In this document: positions 56,075-64,000 of the stretch, piece by piece
Numbering within the stretch: position 1 is the first letter of the stretch
Layout: the number at the start of each line of letters is the position of its first letter
Source of the DNA: Mesorhizobium sp. ES1-4
Lineage (GTDB): Bacteria > Pseudomonadota > Alphaproteobacteria > Rhizobiales > Rhizobiaceae
Assembly (NCBI RefSeq): GCF_020164745.1
Contig: NZ_JAIUGV010000013.1
Span: 62,001-126,000, forward strand
Direction: 5' to 3'
DNA length: 64,000 nucleotides
Position numbers and translations under genes: made by a program
Notes under the pieces: model-generated
Databases searched by the model: none
Told to the model about the DNA's origin: nothing
Seen by the model: only the letters and a program-made list of their open reading frames with translations

Positions 56075-56542
56075 AAACTTCTCCGGGCAGCTTGAAACAC
56101 AGTTGGGCGAAGTGTCGCTTCATAGTGGCGGTTGCCGCTGAAAGCAAATGGATCGACGGGTGCGCTGCTCCTCCACCATTGAAGTCTCGGCGACGCATCC
56201 CGTCATCGTCCATCGCTAAAGGCAGCGTATTGAATTATGGGAGCGGTCGCGCCCGCCCCACCATAGCGATACAGCAAGACAATCAAAAAAGCCGGTCTTT
56301 GCTTGGCCCCAAATCTTTTCTCCTTTCGTGAACGCTGAGCTGCCAAGCTGCTACAGTTCACCTCGCGGGGCAACCGTGCACAACACAGGAGTTGCCCGAG
56401 CGATACATTCTTCACTTGCCGCTTATCAGCGCTGGTGATTGCACTTTGCAGCCTGCCTCCGGACCCGCAGCGCTCACGCTGTTGGTTTTGCGCCTGCAGG
56501 CGTCGGAAGTCGGATCGCCGCAGCTAATTTCCTCAGGCGGAC
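56075..56542. other. gap between nod box and mucR, no clear gene
   Basis: A 70-residue minus-strand frame (56203-56415) begins MKNVSLGQLLCCARLPREV with no recognised family and no convincing ribosome-binding site. Otherwise nothing is seen. Confidence 0.4.
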
Positions 56543-56590
56543 GAATTCAACAAATCGATTGTTTGGATCGAAGGCATCCACACCATCGAT
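56543..56590 (-). promoter_or_regulatory. nod box (NodD binding site)
   Basis: Read on the minus strand it contains ATCGATGGTGTGGATG, then TTCGATCCAAACAATCGATT, a close match to the 47-49 bp nod box, including the ATC-N9-GAT half-sites and the AACAATCGATTT end. It faces the MucR gene. In rhizobia nod boxes also drive ttsI, but no ttsI gene lies within range here. Confidence 0.8.
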
Positions 56591-56968
56591 GCCTCTAGAA
56601 TATGATCCAGCTACAATCACCGTGCTGTAATGGCAGGGACGGCCAGCACAAGCGCGACACGATCCGGCGGGTCCATCGCTGCGTTACGTATTCATGGCTA
56701 CTGCATCGGGCGCTCGGTCGACCGCCTTAAGCCAGGTCGCCGCATTGCGAGACGGTGACCGGCGAGGGAGAGGGCGCTCTGGCAACGAAGCGAGGCGGGT
56801 GGCCTTGCGGGTGGCCGCGTGATGTCATCCGGCTCTCCTGCCGATCTCTGCCGGCCAGATCTGGAGCAACTGTTTTGCATAGATATGGCTCTCTTCAGGG
56901 GGCCATCTATGATGGGAGCCGAGCGCGTGTTCGAGCCGGGGAACAGGCTGCGCATGCACTGTGCCCAC
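56591..56968. other. no recognisable gene
   Basis: Short frames on both strands without family features lie between the nod box and the T3SS operon end. No strong terminator hairpin was picked out by eye. Confidence 0.4.
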
Positions 56969-57511
56969 CTATTGCGATCGTGCTAACCTTGGTTGTTCGG
57001 ACTTGCCGTTAAAGGCAAGCGACAGATTGAAGTTATGCTGCACCATCTGATTGCCTGGCTCGTTTTCGAGAGCTCGCCGATACAGGGCCTGTGCCGCGTC
57101 ATGCCGCCCCTCAATGTCCAAAATCACGCCCTTCGCATTCAATGCACGTACGTTTCCTGGGGCTGCAACCAAGACGCTGTCGAGCACCTCAACCGCTTCG
57201 TGCGGGCGCTTCTGGCCCACCAAGGCATTTGTAAGTCGTATCGCCGCATCAACATTGTCCGGGTGCTGCTTCACCTCATCCCGCAAAGCCCGCTCTTGAA
57301 CATCCTGACCAACTTCGCGCAAAATGCGTTCGCGCATAGCCGGATCGATTTGATCGGCGCTGAGCAACTCGGGGGAAGATGTCTCCTGCACGGAAAGAGC
57401 CGGCTTTTGCCAGCTGGCGCAACCGCCCAAAGGCAGAATGGCGAGTACGGCAAAAAGAAGTGAGTTCCGGCGCAGAAACATAGGCGATGGAGAAACTGTA
57501 TTACTATTCAT
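56969..57511 (-). CDS. TPR lipoprotein at the end of the T3SS operon (y4yS-like)
   Basis: A 180-residue protein with a signal peptide and lipobox (LLFAVLAILPLGGCASW). Then come about three TPR-like helices pairs (DNVDAAIRLTNALVGQKRPHEAVEVLDSVLVAAPGNVRALNAKGVILDIEGRHDAAQALYRRALENEPGN). In Sinorhizobium NGR234 the gene after rhcV, y4yS, encodes a protein of this type. It probably sits at the outer or inner membrane and helps assemble the secretion machine. It follows rhcV by 53 bases. Confidence 0.75.
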   Translation of the reverse strand: MNSNTVSPSPMFLRRNSLLFAVLAILPLGGCASWQKPALSVQETSSPELLSADQIDPAMRERILREVGQDVQERALRDEVKQHPDNVDAAIRLTNALVGQKRPHEAVEVLDSVLVAAPGNVRALNAKGVILDIEGRHDAAQALYRRALENEPGNQMVQHNFNLSLAFNGKSEQPRLARSQ

Positions 57512-57564
57512 GTTATCTCTCAGTTATCGGGGAGGCGCGTGGCGTTCAGTTAGGAAAGGTGGGA

Positions 57565-59628
57565 CTACTCTAACAATCCGCTGTTCGATCCGTGCGGGAG
57601 TGTGACGGATCCTGCGGGGCGAATTGTAAAGTCGGAGGCGAGGTCTTGATAAGACAGCACGGCGAGATCAACCCCGTTTCGCGTCAGAAAGCCGCGGACG
57701 AAACGTCGGACATCCATCGACGTCAACAGAATAGGGCGGGTTTGACCCGGTTCTGCGTTCGAAAGGACCTGACGTATCTGTGATAGCATCGCTTCGCTTT
57801 GCCGATCCTCCAGTGCGAGATAGGGGCCTGCATCCGAATCTCGAACCGCGCCACGCATCACATCCTCGCTCTCGCGCTCGACGACCAGGGCGGACACGAT
57901 GCCCTCCGTGTTGGCATGGCGGTGGCAGATCTGTCGCTTCAAACCAGAACGGACATATTCCGTCAGCAGGGCAACGTTCTGCTCACGCTCGCTCCATTCG
58001 GCCAATGCCTCCAACACGAGACGGGTGTGGCGGATTGGGATACCTTCCTCCAGGAGGCGGCGCAGAACATCGGCAATCCGAGGAATCGGCGTCGTGCGTA
58101 GCACCTCTTTCACAAGCTCAGAATATTCCTGCTCCATTCGGCCCAGGAAATGTCGGGTCTCTTGGATGCCCACCAATCGCGGTGCGTAGCGGGTCAACGC
58201 TGCATGGACGCGCAAGGCGAGGAGTTCGCCGGGAGCCCTATGCTCCGTGCCGGCGCCCGTAAGGGCCTTTGCAGGGGTATGTTCAACCGGGAGTCTGTCC
58301 GTTTTCGGCTCACGTCTAAGGGGGACACCGCTCGAGTCGACGTGCGCTACATCGGCTCGGAGCGCCATCTGGTTTGGATCTAAGGCGTCCTGTTCGACTG
58401 GCACGCCCTCGACATCAATTCGGAATTGCGATTCAGGCAGCTGCTCGTCAACCAAGACAGGGATGCGAGGAACGATAATGCCCAGATCGGCTGTGACCAG
58501 GAGCGAAACGCGCCCAATATGTTTTTGCAATTCGGCTTGATCGACCGCCTGCATAAGATCTGGCGCTAGAAAAAATGCGATCGGGAATTCCTTCGCAGGC
58601 GCGGCTTGCTTAGGCTCCGCTGCAGTTCCACCTTTCGCATCGGCAGTGCCGGCGCCCAGCACATCAGCCTTGACAATGCTTACCGCAGCGAACACTGCGG
58701 CCAGCATCAGAAAGACGGGGAGGGGAAACCCAGGAACGAACCCCATTACAACCAGGACGCCGGCCGCCAGTCGCAAGGCTCGAGTGCTGGCCGTGAGCTG
58801 ACTGACCATTTCTGTACCGAGGTTGATCCTCGCCGTCCCAGTCACACGGGTGACGATGGTCGCCGCAGTAATGGAGAGCAGAAGGGCCGGAATCTGCGAT
58901 ATCAATGCATCGCCTATCGTCAGCAGAGTGTAGTGATGCAGTACCTCGCCGAAGGACATGCCCTTGGAGAGCAGGCCGATCGAAATTCCACCCAGCATGT
59001 TGATGCAGATAACCACCAGCCCGGCGATGGAATCGCCCTTCACAAATTTCATCGCGCCGTCCATCGCGCCATAGAGTTGGCTTTCCTTCTCCAATTCGGC
59101 GCGCCGCCGGCGGGATTCGTTGGCATCGATGTGGCCGTTGCGTAGCTCTGCGTCGACCGCCATTTGCTTGCCCGGCAGAGCATCCAGCGTGAAACGCGCC
59201 GCCACTTCTGCCACCCGTTCGGCACCCTTCGCGAGGACCATGAATTGCACCATGGTGACGACCAGAAATATGACGAAACCCACCACGATATTGCCTGAAA
59301 TGACGAAATCGCCAAAAGTATGAATAATGCTGCCGGCCTCCCCCTCGGCCAGGATCAGTCGCGTCGTTGCGACCGTGAGCGCGAGACGGAATACAGTGGA
59401 AATCAAAATAACGCCGGGCAAAGAGGAAAAATCAAGTGGAGTACTGACATACAGGGCAACCATCATCAGCAGTATGGCCAACCCCATATTGAATCCTATC
59501 AGGGCGTCGACCACCACGACCGGGATAGGCATGACCATCATCGCGACAGCCAGAAGCAGCATCAACGCAACCATTAAATCCGGGCTGGCCGGCGCACGCT
59601 TGATGAAGTCACGCAGGACGTTGGCCAT
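57565..59628 (-). CDS. rhcV: T3SS export gate protein SctV
   Basis: A 687-residue member of the FlhA/HrcV/LcrD family. The N-terminal third has eight membrane segments (LMVALMLLLAVAMMVMPIPVVVVDALIGFNMGLAILL...). The conserved loop GAERVAEVAARFTLDALPGKQMAVDAELRNGHIDANESRRRR, the family's most typical stretch, is followed by a ~330-residue cytoplasmic ring domain. SctV forms the nonameric export gate that takes substrates from the ATPase. The rhizobial version is RhcV. It is co-oriented with the SctD-like gene upstream and the TPR lipoprotein downstream, as in NGR234 y4yQ-rhcV-y4yS. Confidence 0.96.
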   Translation of the reverse strand: MANVLRDFIKRAPASPDLMVALMLLLAVAMMVMPIPVVVVDALIGFNMGLAILLMMVALYVSTPLDFSSLPGVILISTVFRLALTVATTRLILAEGEAGSIIHTFGDFVISGNIVVGFVIFLVVTMVQFMVLAKGAERVAEVAARFTLDALPGKQMAVDAELRNGHIDANESRRRRAELEKESQLYGAMDGAMKFVKGDSIAGLVVICINMLGGISIGLLSKGMSFGEVLHHYTLLTIGDALISQIPALLLSITAATIVTRVTGTARINLGTEMVSQLTASTRALRLAAGVLVVMGFVPGFPLPVFLMLAAVFAAVSIVKADVLGAGTADAKGGTAAEPKQAAPAKEFPIAFFLAPDLMQAVDQAELQKHIGRVSLLVTADLGIIVPRIPVLVDEQLPESQFRIDVEGVPVEQDALDPNQMALRADVAHVDSSGVPLRREPKTDRLPVEHTPAKALTGAGTEHRAPGELLALRVHAALTRYAPRLVGIQETRHFLGRMEQEYSELVKEVLRTTPIPRIADVLRRLLEEGIPIRHTRLVLEALAEWSEREQNVALLTEYVRSGLKRQICHRHANTEGIVSALVVERESEDVMRGAVRDSDAGPYLALEDRQSEAMLSQIRQVLSNAEPGQTRPILLTSMDVRRFVRGFLTRNGVDLAVLSYQDLASDFTIRPAGSVTLPHGSNSGLLE

Positions 59629-59655
59629 CGAGACACCTTTGCAATCGGTTGAGAC

Positions 59656-59889
59656 TTACTCTGCTGTTACGCCATGAAACGTGGCTTTCGAACTCCGAAG
59701 GCGCCTCAGCCTTGGCCAGCGCGTGACCCTGCATGAGAGCCACAAGCAGGCGCGAAATGGCTGGGCAGCAAATGTTTCCAACGCAGCCAGCTTGTCAGCA
59801 CCGAGCGCGACAGGATGTTTGGCTGGCCATAGAGTGCTGCTTGATGGGGCCTGCGAGCTTTCAATATTGGAGAGCAGCAATGCGGCCAT
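59656..59889 (-). CDS. possible small protein between sctD and rhcV
   Basis: A 77-residue open frame (MAALLLSNIESSQAPSSSTLWPAKHP...) starts inside the last codons of the SctD-like gene (29-base overlap) and ends 28 bases before rhcV. It fills an otherwise long gap in a tight operon, which is the main support. No family is recognised, and it could be chance. Confidence 0.3.
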   Translation of the reverse strand: MAALLLSNIESSQAPSSSTLWPAKHPVALGADKLAALETFAAQPFRACLWLSCRVTRWPRLRRLRSSKATFHGVTAE

Positions 59890-60751
59890 TCCTGCTCAGC
59901 AGCACACGGCTGTCCTCAATACGTTCGACCACCCATCCATCAGCCAAAATGGCGCCGACAAAATACTTCTCGCTGTCGATGACAATATATGGTTGGACCC
60001 CATGCCACACAGCTTCGACCGCGATTGCGGATGGCGCCTTCTCCTCTTTGATGAGCACTCCGTTCACCAGTGTTAGAGTACCCTTGGTGCGACGATCGAA
60101 CGATTGCTGAAGCTTCTGCCAACTGATGACCGATTCAGACGTGACGGTGCCTTCGGCGGTCACAACACCCTTTGCCGACCCAATCTTGACGTCGAGAAGA
60201 CCCGCTCGATCGACTTCCTCCTGCAGCTCTTGGGCCGCTGCCTCCGTAAGTTCATTGTCAGCGCGGTGACTGATCGTTCTGGACGCGACTTCAGCCCGAA
60301 GTGAATTGGGGCTCGATCCACTTGCATTGCCAAGATAGGAGATCGTGCCTGAAAGCGCGCCGATCCCGAGTGAGCTGATTATGACCATGGCGAGCACACC
60401 GATCGGTAGGCGCGGTATGCCGGTCGAACCAGGCGGCTCTGCATCCTGCACGGACAAAGCAATGGACATCTCGCCTACGAGCAGGACGACAGGAAGGGGC
60501 ACAACAACGGACTGGCCTGCGGCGATATTCCGGTTGCCCTCGATACTGAGTCCGGGTGCAAGCGCCTCCAGTTCGATCGACTTGCCAAGAAGAGTTACAC
60601 GAAGGTGATGCGGTGCCAGTCCCTGCTCGACAAAGACCAAATCGGCATCGAAGCCGCTGCCGATTAAACACTTTTGAAGATCCGTCTTGCCGGTCAGACC
60701 GCAATAGTGCCCCGAACGCACTTCGAAACGGAGGGAAACGGCGTCATCCAC
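59861..60751 (-). CDS. T3SS inner-membrane ring protein SctD-like (y4yQ-like)
   Basis: A 296-residue protein. Residues ~1-110 form an FHA-like cytoplasmic domain (LRFEVRSGHYCGLTGKTDLQKCLIGSG, APHHLRVTLLGKSIELEALAPG). One membrane segment lies at about 115-138 (IGVLAMVIISSLGIGALSGTISYLG). A periplasmic part follows with a BON-like repeat (LLDVKIGSAKGVVTAEGTV, VISWQKLQQSFDRRTKGTLTLVNGVLI). This is the YscD/HrpQ layout of the T3SS basal body. The position just ahead of rhcV agrees with y4yQ of NGR234. Confidence 0.75.
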   Translation of the reverse strand: MDDAVSLRFEVRSGHYCGLTGKTDLQKCLIGSGFDADLVFVEQGLAPHHLRVTLLGKSIELEALAPGLSIEGNRNIAAGQSVVVPLPVVLLVGEMSIALSVQDAEPPGSTGIPRLPIGVLAMVIISSLGIGALSGTISYLGNASGSSPNSLRAEVASRTISHRADNELTEAAAQELQEEVDRAGLLDVKIGSAKGVVTAEGTVTSESVISWQKLQQSFDRRTKGTLTLVNGVLIKEEKAPSAIAVEAVWHGVQPYIVIDSEKYFVGAILADGWVVERIEDSRVLLSRNGRIAALQY

Positions 60752-60775
60752 AGAGCATCTCTCAAACAGGATAGA

Positions 60776-60801
60776 AGCCGCATGGCAATTGCCATGCGGC
60801 T
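60776..60801 (-). terminator. 26-bp perfect palindrome within the T3SS operon
   Basis: AGCCGCATGGCAA-TTGCCATGCGGCT lies between the small gene at 60869 and the SctD-like gene. The stem is long and GC-rich but lacks a T run (TTCTATCC follows on the minus strand). It may partly end transcription or protect the 3' end of the upstream mRNA, so the small proteins are made in excess over the basal-body genes. Confidence 0.55.
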
Positions 60802-60868
60802 CATTTCGGGACTACGTCGCGTCAATAAGGAGACGCGCTAGGGGGCAGTCTAAAACCCGCTTCCGACA

Positions 60869-61111
60869 TTACGAAACGCGTTCGTCGGCGGCCTTCTTGA
60901 TGGTCTGGAGATTGGTCGTTAGAGTGCGCAACTGGACACTCCTTTTCGTCGCCTCCAAGCTAACATTGGTTAGTTCCTGCACTTGCGCCTGAAAAGCAGT
61001 AGCATCAGCTCCGCTTGTATTGCCGGGAGTGCCACTGTTAGTTTTATCGGTATTGCCGGCGCTACTGGTATTGGTATTGCCTGATTTTTTATTATTATCA
61101 ACTGCAGCCAT
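60869..61111 (-). CDS. small T3SS-operon protein, possibly needle/pilus subunit-like
   Basis: About 80 residues from the ATG at 61111 (MAAVDNNKKSG), with AAAAAGGA six bases ahead. The first ~40 residues are rich in Asn, Ser, Thr and Gly. The rest is a predicted helix (TAFQAQVQELTNVSLEATKRSVQLRTLTTNLQTIKKAADERVS). Small size, no signal peptide, a helical C-terminus and first-operon position fit extracellular T3SS pilins such as NopA-type proteins. I see no decisive sequence match, so this is an inference. Confidence 0.5.
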   Translation of the reverse strand: MAAVDNNKKSGNTNTSSAGNTDKTNSGTPGNTSGADATAFQAQVQELTNVSLEATKRSVQLRTLTTNLQTIKKAADERVS

Positions 61112-61182
61112 GATCATTCCTTTTTCTGTTGGAGTTGTGCCGTCAATAACGGCCTGTATGACCTCACGCCGGATTTCCCGCG

Positions 61183-61512
61183 TCAGGCATCTTCTGTGTC
61201 ATCCAAAGCTTCATCGGCCTCAGCCATCGCATCGTTCGCGAATTGGAACGCGAACGATCGCAGGATACTTTGGAAGGCTTCACTTTGTGCTGCAGACTGT
61301 GAGTTGTCTTGAAGTTGATCATTTGAAACGGTCCGGTTATCCGCCCGATCGTTCCCGCCAGCTGCCTTGCCATCATTCCCACCAGCTGGCTTGCCATCAT
61401 TGCCATCAGCCGGCTTGCCATCACCAGAATGCTCGGATTTCGAATCCCCATGGCCCTTTCGGATCAAGGAAGTCCCGAGGTTGCCAACTCCACTCCCAAT
61501 TGCTGCTATCAT
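61183..61512 (-). CDS. first gene of the tts-box operon, unknown secreted-type protein
   Basis: About 110 residues from the ATG at 61512 (MIAAIGSGVGNLG), with CGGAG ahead; an ATG at 61527 is also in frame. Three to four copies of an imperfect GGNDGKPA-type unit lie at about residues 30-60. The C-terminal half is acidic and helical (AFQSILRSFAFQFANDAMAEADEALDD). It lies about 55 bases after the tts box, so it is TtsI-dependent. It may be a T3SS-exported or pilus-associated protein. Confidence 0.5.
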   Translation of the reverse strand: MIAAIGSGVGNLGTSLIRKGHGDSKSEHSGDGKPADGNDGKPAGGNDGKAAGGNDRADNRTVSNDQLQDNSQSAAQSEAFQSILRSFAFQFANDAMAEADEALDDTEDA

Positions 61513-61566
61513 CAGGTACTCCGGCATTTGCCATTGGCGGCGACGTGTTAAAGGTTAGCCTCGATC

Positions 61567-61598
61567 AAGCTAAGGGCGGGAGCTTTCGAGAACCTGAC
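61567..61598 (-). promoter_or_regulatory. tts box driving the T3SS operon
   Basis: On the minus strand GTCAGGTTCTCGAAAGCTC matches the tts-box core GTCAG-N-TT-N-TCG-N2-AGCT at every fixed base. It is followed by CCGCCCTTAGCTTG. It lies 55-70 bases before the first operon gene. TtsI, made in response to flavonoids and NodD, binds this element. Confidence 0.85.
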
Positions 61599-61601
61599 GG
61601 C

Positions 61602-62047
61602 TTTTGACAAAAACCGGCCAGCGCAAAAACGTATGCTCTGCAGGATGTTGCTCTCGCATCGAACAGTCGACCACGATCTCGGCTGTTCGGCCAATCCCGC
61701 CGTCCACGCATGCCGCGACCGAATGGCAGCCGCAGCAGCTCGTTTGCATCCTCGATGCTGTGGTGTCGAACAGGAGACACGGTCCACGTGCTGCATGACC
61801 GCAATGACCGTATTCTTGCTGGCTCCACGGGCGCACGCAACGAGCAGGAACTCGGTCTTTGCATCACCATTCTCTCGCCTGCACATCACGGCCCGGCGCG
61901 GTGAGCTCATTGGCTTCGAGAAGGTCGGCGACCGTACGAACATGGGATGGTCTGCCGGCTTTGGGAGGCCGGTGCGGATCCTCTTCTCACCATATCGAAA
62001 GCTTGAAGCGGTCGGATTTTCTTGCCCTGTTCGTGAGAACTCCCATC
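61602..62047. other. divergent gap between tts boxes, no recognisable gene
   Basis: Open frames on both strands reach ~180 codons but show no family features. It appears to be intergenic sequence between two TtsI promoters. Confidence 0.4.
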
Positions 62048-62079
62048 GTCAGCTAATCGTCAGCCAAGCGGTCTATCTA
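62048..62079 (+). promoter_or_regulatory. second, imperfect tts box facing the effector-like gene
   Basis: GTCAGCTAATCGTCAGCC matches the core GTCAG-N-TT-N-TCG-N2-AGCT with two differences. It points toward 62525, but leaves a leader of about 450 bases, which is long. No better site was found closer to the gene. Confidence 0.45.
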
Positions 62080-62524
62080 GGCCGGCCGTGCCTGACCTTC
62101 GGATCCAAAGGTCCCGTCTCGACACTTTTTGTAACTATAGATCGAAATGGTCCGCGTGATACGCAACGCACACGCTTCTCTGAAGCAAATGTGTGACTTT
62201 GTCGGTGGCGAACGAGAGGAGTGACGCATCAATAAAATCGTCAGGCACGTGTCTAGGAAGGGGAGCTAGCCGAGTTGGTCTGATTTCATTCGCTGTTCCT
62301 GGAAATCGGCGGACTGAAGCGCTGATAATCTCAGGACATCGATGGCAACGTTGCGAAAGTCCTGTGAGCTCGGGCCAATCTTGGCCTGCTACTGAGAAGC
62401 ACTTTGGCGGGAACATTACGCCGTCGCGGGTCTGGCTGACCGTGACGTTAACCGAAAGATGCCGCTGGTCTCGTCAGCCGCCAGCACAATAGCAGCACAT
62501 TCTCGCCTACTACGGAGACGCAAT

Positions 62525-64000
62525 ATGAAGGGCATTGGCCGACCACGGAAATCGCAGGCTGAAACTGGAGCCAGCCGCGCGGGGCGGGCGAGCAGTTCCC
62601 TTTCGCAATCAAGTCTTGCTGCGGGAGAAGGTGGACAGTCATTCGATTCCGTTGTGGAGCAGATGCGCTCTGGGGACGCCGATAGGAGGCCCTCCTCCCT
62701 TCCAGTTGCGCGCGGTCCAGGCGATGCCCGCGAAAGTCTGCCAGGCGCCTCGATTGGCGAAGATCAAATCCTGAACACACCGCCACGTGGAGCCGCTGCG
62801 CCACCACGCGGAACCGTAGCGCCACGTGGCGCAGCCGCAAGGCGGCGCGGTTCTCCCTCCATGTCTGAGGGCGAAGCCATGGCGCCGGTCGGTAGCCAAC
62901 TATCAACCGCGCAGGTGGAAGGCACCAGCTCATCGTCAAATAAAGATATCAGTCCGACACAGCTCAGAATGAACAGTCTTGTTCAACAACTGACTGATTG
63001 CGAGGCTGCGGCCAGGAAAACCGACGTCCCCGAGGAGGCGGTGGAGCTGATCAGTGGGGTCGTCGATGCAGCCTCAGCAATTCTGGAGTACCGCGCTAGC
63101 CTGCCTGCGGCTGAGGCGCAGACAATTATGCCAGACGACAAGGTGCGTAGATGTTGCCAGATCGTGTGCGACGCCGCGAATGAAGTAGACAAACTTGGCC
63201 TGTCGACGATCACGAAATTGGACAAAAAGACCAAGAAAGCGGCAGGTATGGTCGATAAACTCTACTCCTACTCCCAGGCGGACCGGCAGGAGCTGTTGAT
63301 TTTAAATGTGGAGAACCACCATACGGCGGCAATTAAGTGGTGGGAAAAAAAGGCATGGCGCTCCGAACGGCAGCGATCCGCCTGCGCTGCCACCGCTAGC
63401 CTATCCAGTGGAACGCCCGTGATGCGGGAAGCCGAGCGGTGCGCACTGCGGCTGCGTGCCGGCTCGGTACTGAGTGTCAGGATCTGGCTGGTCCGTGAGC
63501 GGATCGGTCTTGCGCGGGCCAAGATTGAACTGCGGGCGAGCAGGTTCGAGCCAGATTTGAAGGAACTCCTCGTCGGTCGAAATGGAGTGGTGCAGCTGAT
63601 GGCAAGCGCCGCTCAAGAAGCTCTTCGCGCCCTCTCTTTGGCGAAGGGCATAATGGATGATGGCAAAACACTCAACGCTCATGATTGCGCGGTTGTAGAA
63701 AAAATCATGGAGCGGCTTTCGGATTTTGGATTGGCGTTGCACGAGGTGCATACCAAGCTAAGCCATACCTACCCAGATGCCGGCCTCCCATTGAAACTGT
63801 TCGAACGGATCGTGGACGATGCATGGATCACTGCGCACGATGCCATGCACTTGTTGAACCTGCAGTCTCCGCCGTCAGCCATCATGGCGCCACAGGCCCA
63901 GGCGGGCGCTGCGATGCCGGCCAGGGCAGGCGCTGCGATACCGGCTGACACTGCTGGTACGGCTGCAGTGTCAGAAGGCACTACAGCGCGAAGGAAAGGG
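62525..64000 (+). CDS. effector-like T3SS substrate candidate, open at the window end
   Basis: From the ATG at 62525, with GGAG eight bases ahead, the frame stays open for 492 codons to the window edge. The N-terminal ~140 residues are Ser/Gly/Ala-rich and disordered (MKGIGRPRKSQAETGASRAG..., SSSLSQSSLAAGEGG), as in rhizobial T3SS effectors. A short repeat PPRGAAA-PPRGTVA-PRGAAA follows. From about residue 145 it is helical (LRMNSLVQQLTDCEAAARKTDVPEEAVELISG, TKLDKKTKKAAGMVDKLYSYSQ), then Ala/Gly-rich near the end (QAGAAMPARAGAAIPAD). No known enzymatic motif is seen. It lies next to the T3SS operon and a tts-like box. Confidence 0.6.
   Translation, partial: MKGIGRPRKSQAETGASRAGRASSSLSQSSLAAGEGGQSFDSVVEQMRSGDADRRPSSLPVARGPGDARESLPGASIGEDQILNTPPRGAAAPPRGTVAPRGAAARRRGSPSMSEGEAMAPVGSQLSTAQVEGTSSSSNKDISPTQLRMNSLVQQLTDCEAAARKTDVPEEAVELISGVVDAASAILEYRASLPAAEAQTIMPDDKVRRCCQIVCDAANEVDKLGLSTITKLDKKTKKAAGMVDKLYSYSQADRQELLILNVENHHTAAIKWWEKKAWRSERQRSACAATASLSSGTPVMREAERCALRLRAGSVLSVRIWLVRERIGLARAKIELRASRFEPDLKELLVGRNGVVQLMASAAQEALRALSLAKGIMDDGKTLNAHDCAVVEKIMERLSDFGLALHEVHTKLSHTYPDAGLPLKLFERIVDDAWITAHDAMHLLNLQSPPSAIMAPQAQAGAAMPARAGAAIPADTAGTAAVSEGTTARRKG

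Noticed and set aside
62243..62285. GTCAG...AGCTAGCCGAGTTGGTC as a tts box
   Set aside because: The GTCAG and AGCT parts are ten bases too far apart and the TT-N-TCG centre is missing.
1..64000. tRNA genes, attachment sites, CRISPR arrays, autoinducer synthase, ttsI, nif or nod structural genes
   Set aside because: Looked for but none could be recognised in this window.

Overview
The window looks like part of a rhizobial symbiosis island or symbiotic plasmid, most probably from Mesorhizobium. The evidence is a rhizobial type III secretion (T3SS) operon (rhcV, an SctD-like ring protein, a TPR lipoprotein) behind a tts box, a nod box, three candidate NifA/sigma-54 promoters, a MucR/Ros regulator without its zinc-finger cysteine, and homologues of the ICEMlSymR7A transfer regulators (FseA with its +1 frameshift site, QseM/QseC pairs, a LuxR-type regulator). 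The species is inferred, not proven. No tRNA, rRNA or CRISPR array was seen. Much of the window is a mosaic of broken insertion sequences, recombinase relics and partial gene duplications.

Region by region. 0-6.2 kb: an Lrp/AsnC regulator, an aminotransferase relic, a three-gene TIR / SLATT-like membrane protein / TIR-like cassette (candidate phage defence), an IS66 relic and an intact class III aminotransferase. 6.2-10.9 kb: a LuxR-type regulator, an intact IS481 element in a CTAG target, and two divergent qseM/qseC-like modules. 11.3-14.4 kb: a two-gene operon (EamA exporter; argininosuccinate-synthase-like domain fused to a 2-oxoglutarate/Fe dioxygenase) behind a NifA/sigma-54 type promoter. 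14.4-17.4 kb: relics. 17.7-26.4 kb: OmpW porin, S9 prolyl oligopeptidase, recombinase relics, and a large autotransporter with a pepsin-like aspartic protease passenger. 27-39.5 kb: a segment bounded by inverted copies of an HEAGH metallopeptidase gene, holding kup, hipBA and many relics. 40-46.5 kb: fseA, an orphan NifA-type promoter, gabD and a fused M16 peptidase with its own NifA-type promoter. 48-52.3 kb: a two-component system with a divergent lipoprotein gene, partly duplicated. 52.5-56.6 kb: DUF418 membrane protein, IS relics, a cold-shock protein, MucR and a nod box. 57-64 kb: the T3SS operon on the minus strand and, on the plus strand, a long open frame resembling a secreted effector that runs off the end.

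How the parts may work together. Flavonoid/NodD signalling (nod box) and TtsI (tts boxes) would control the T3SS and its effector. NifA would switch on the M16 peptidase and the exporter/fusion-enzyme operon in nitrogen-fixing bacteroids. The OmpR-type response regulator probably reads a direct repeat, TTTCAG-N5-TGTCAG, found at its own divergent promoter and also ahead of the aspartic-protease autotransporter. The LuxR, QseM, QseC and FseA homologues would control transfer of the element. The most novel-looking items are the NifA-driven ArgG-like/dioxygenase operon, the TIR/SLATT/TIR cassette, and the NifA-driven M16 peptidase.
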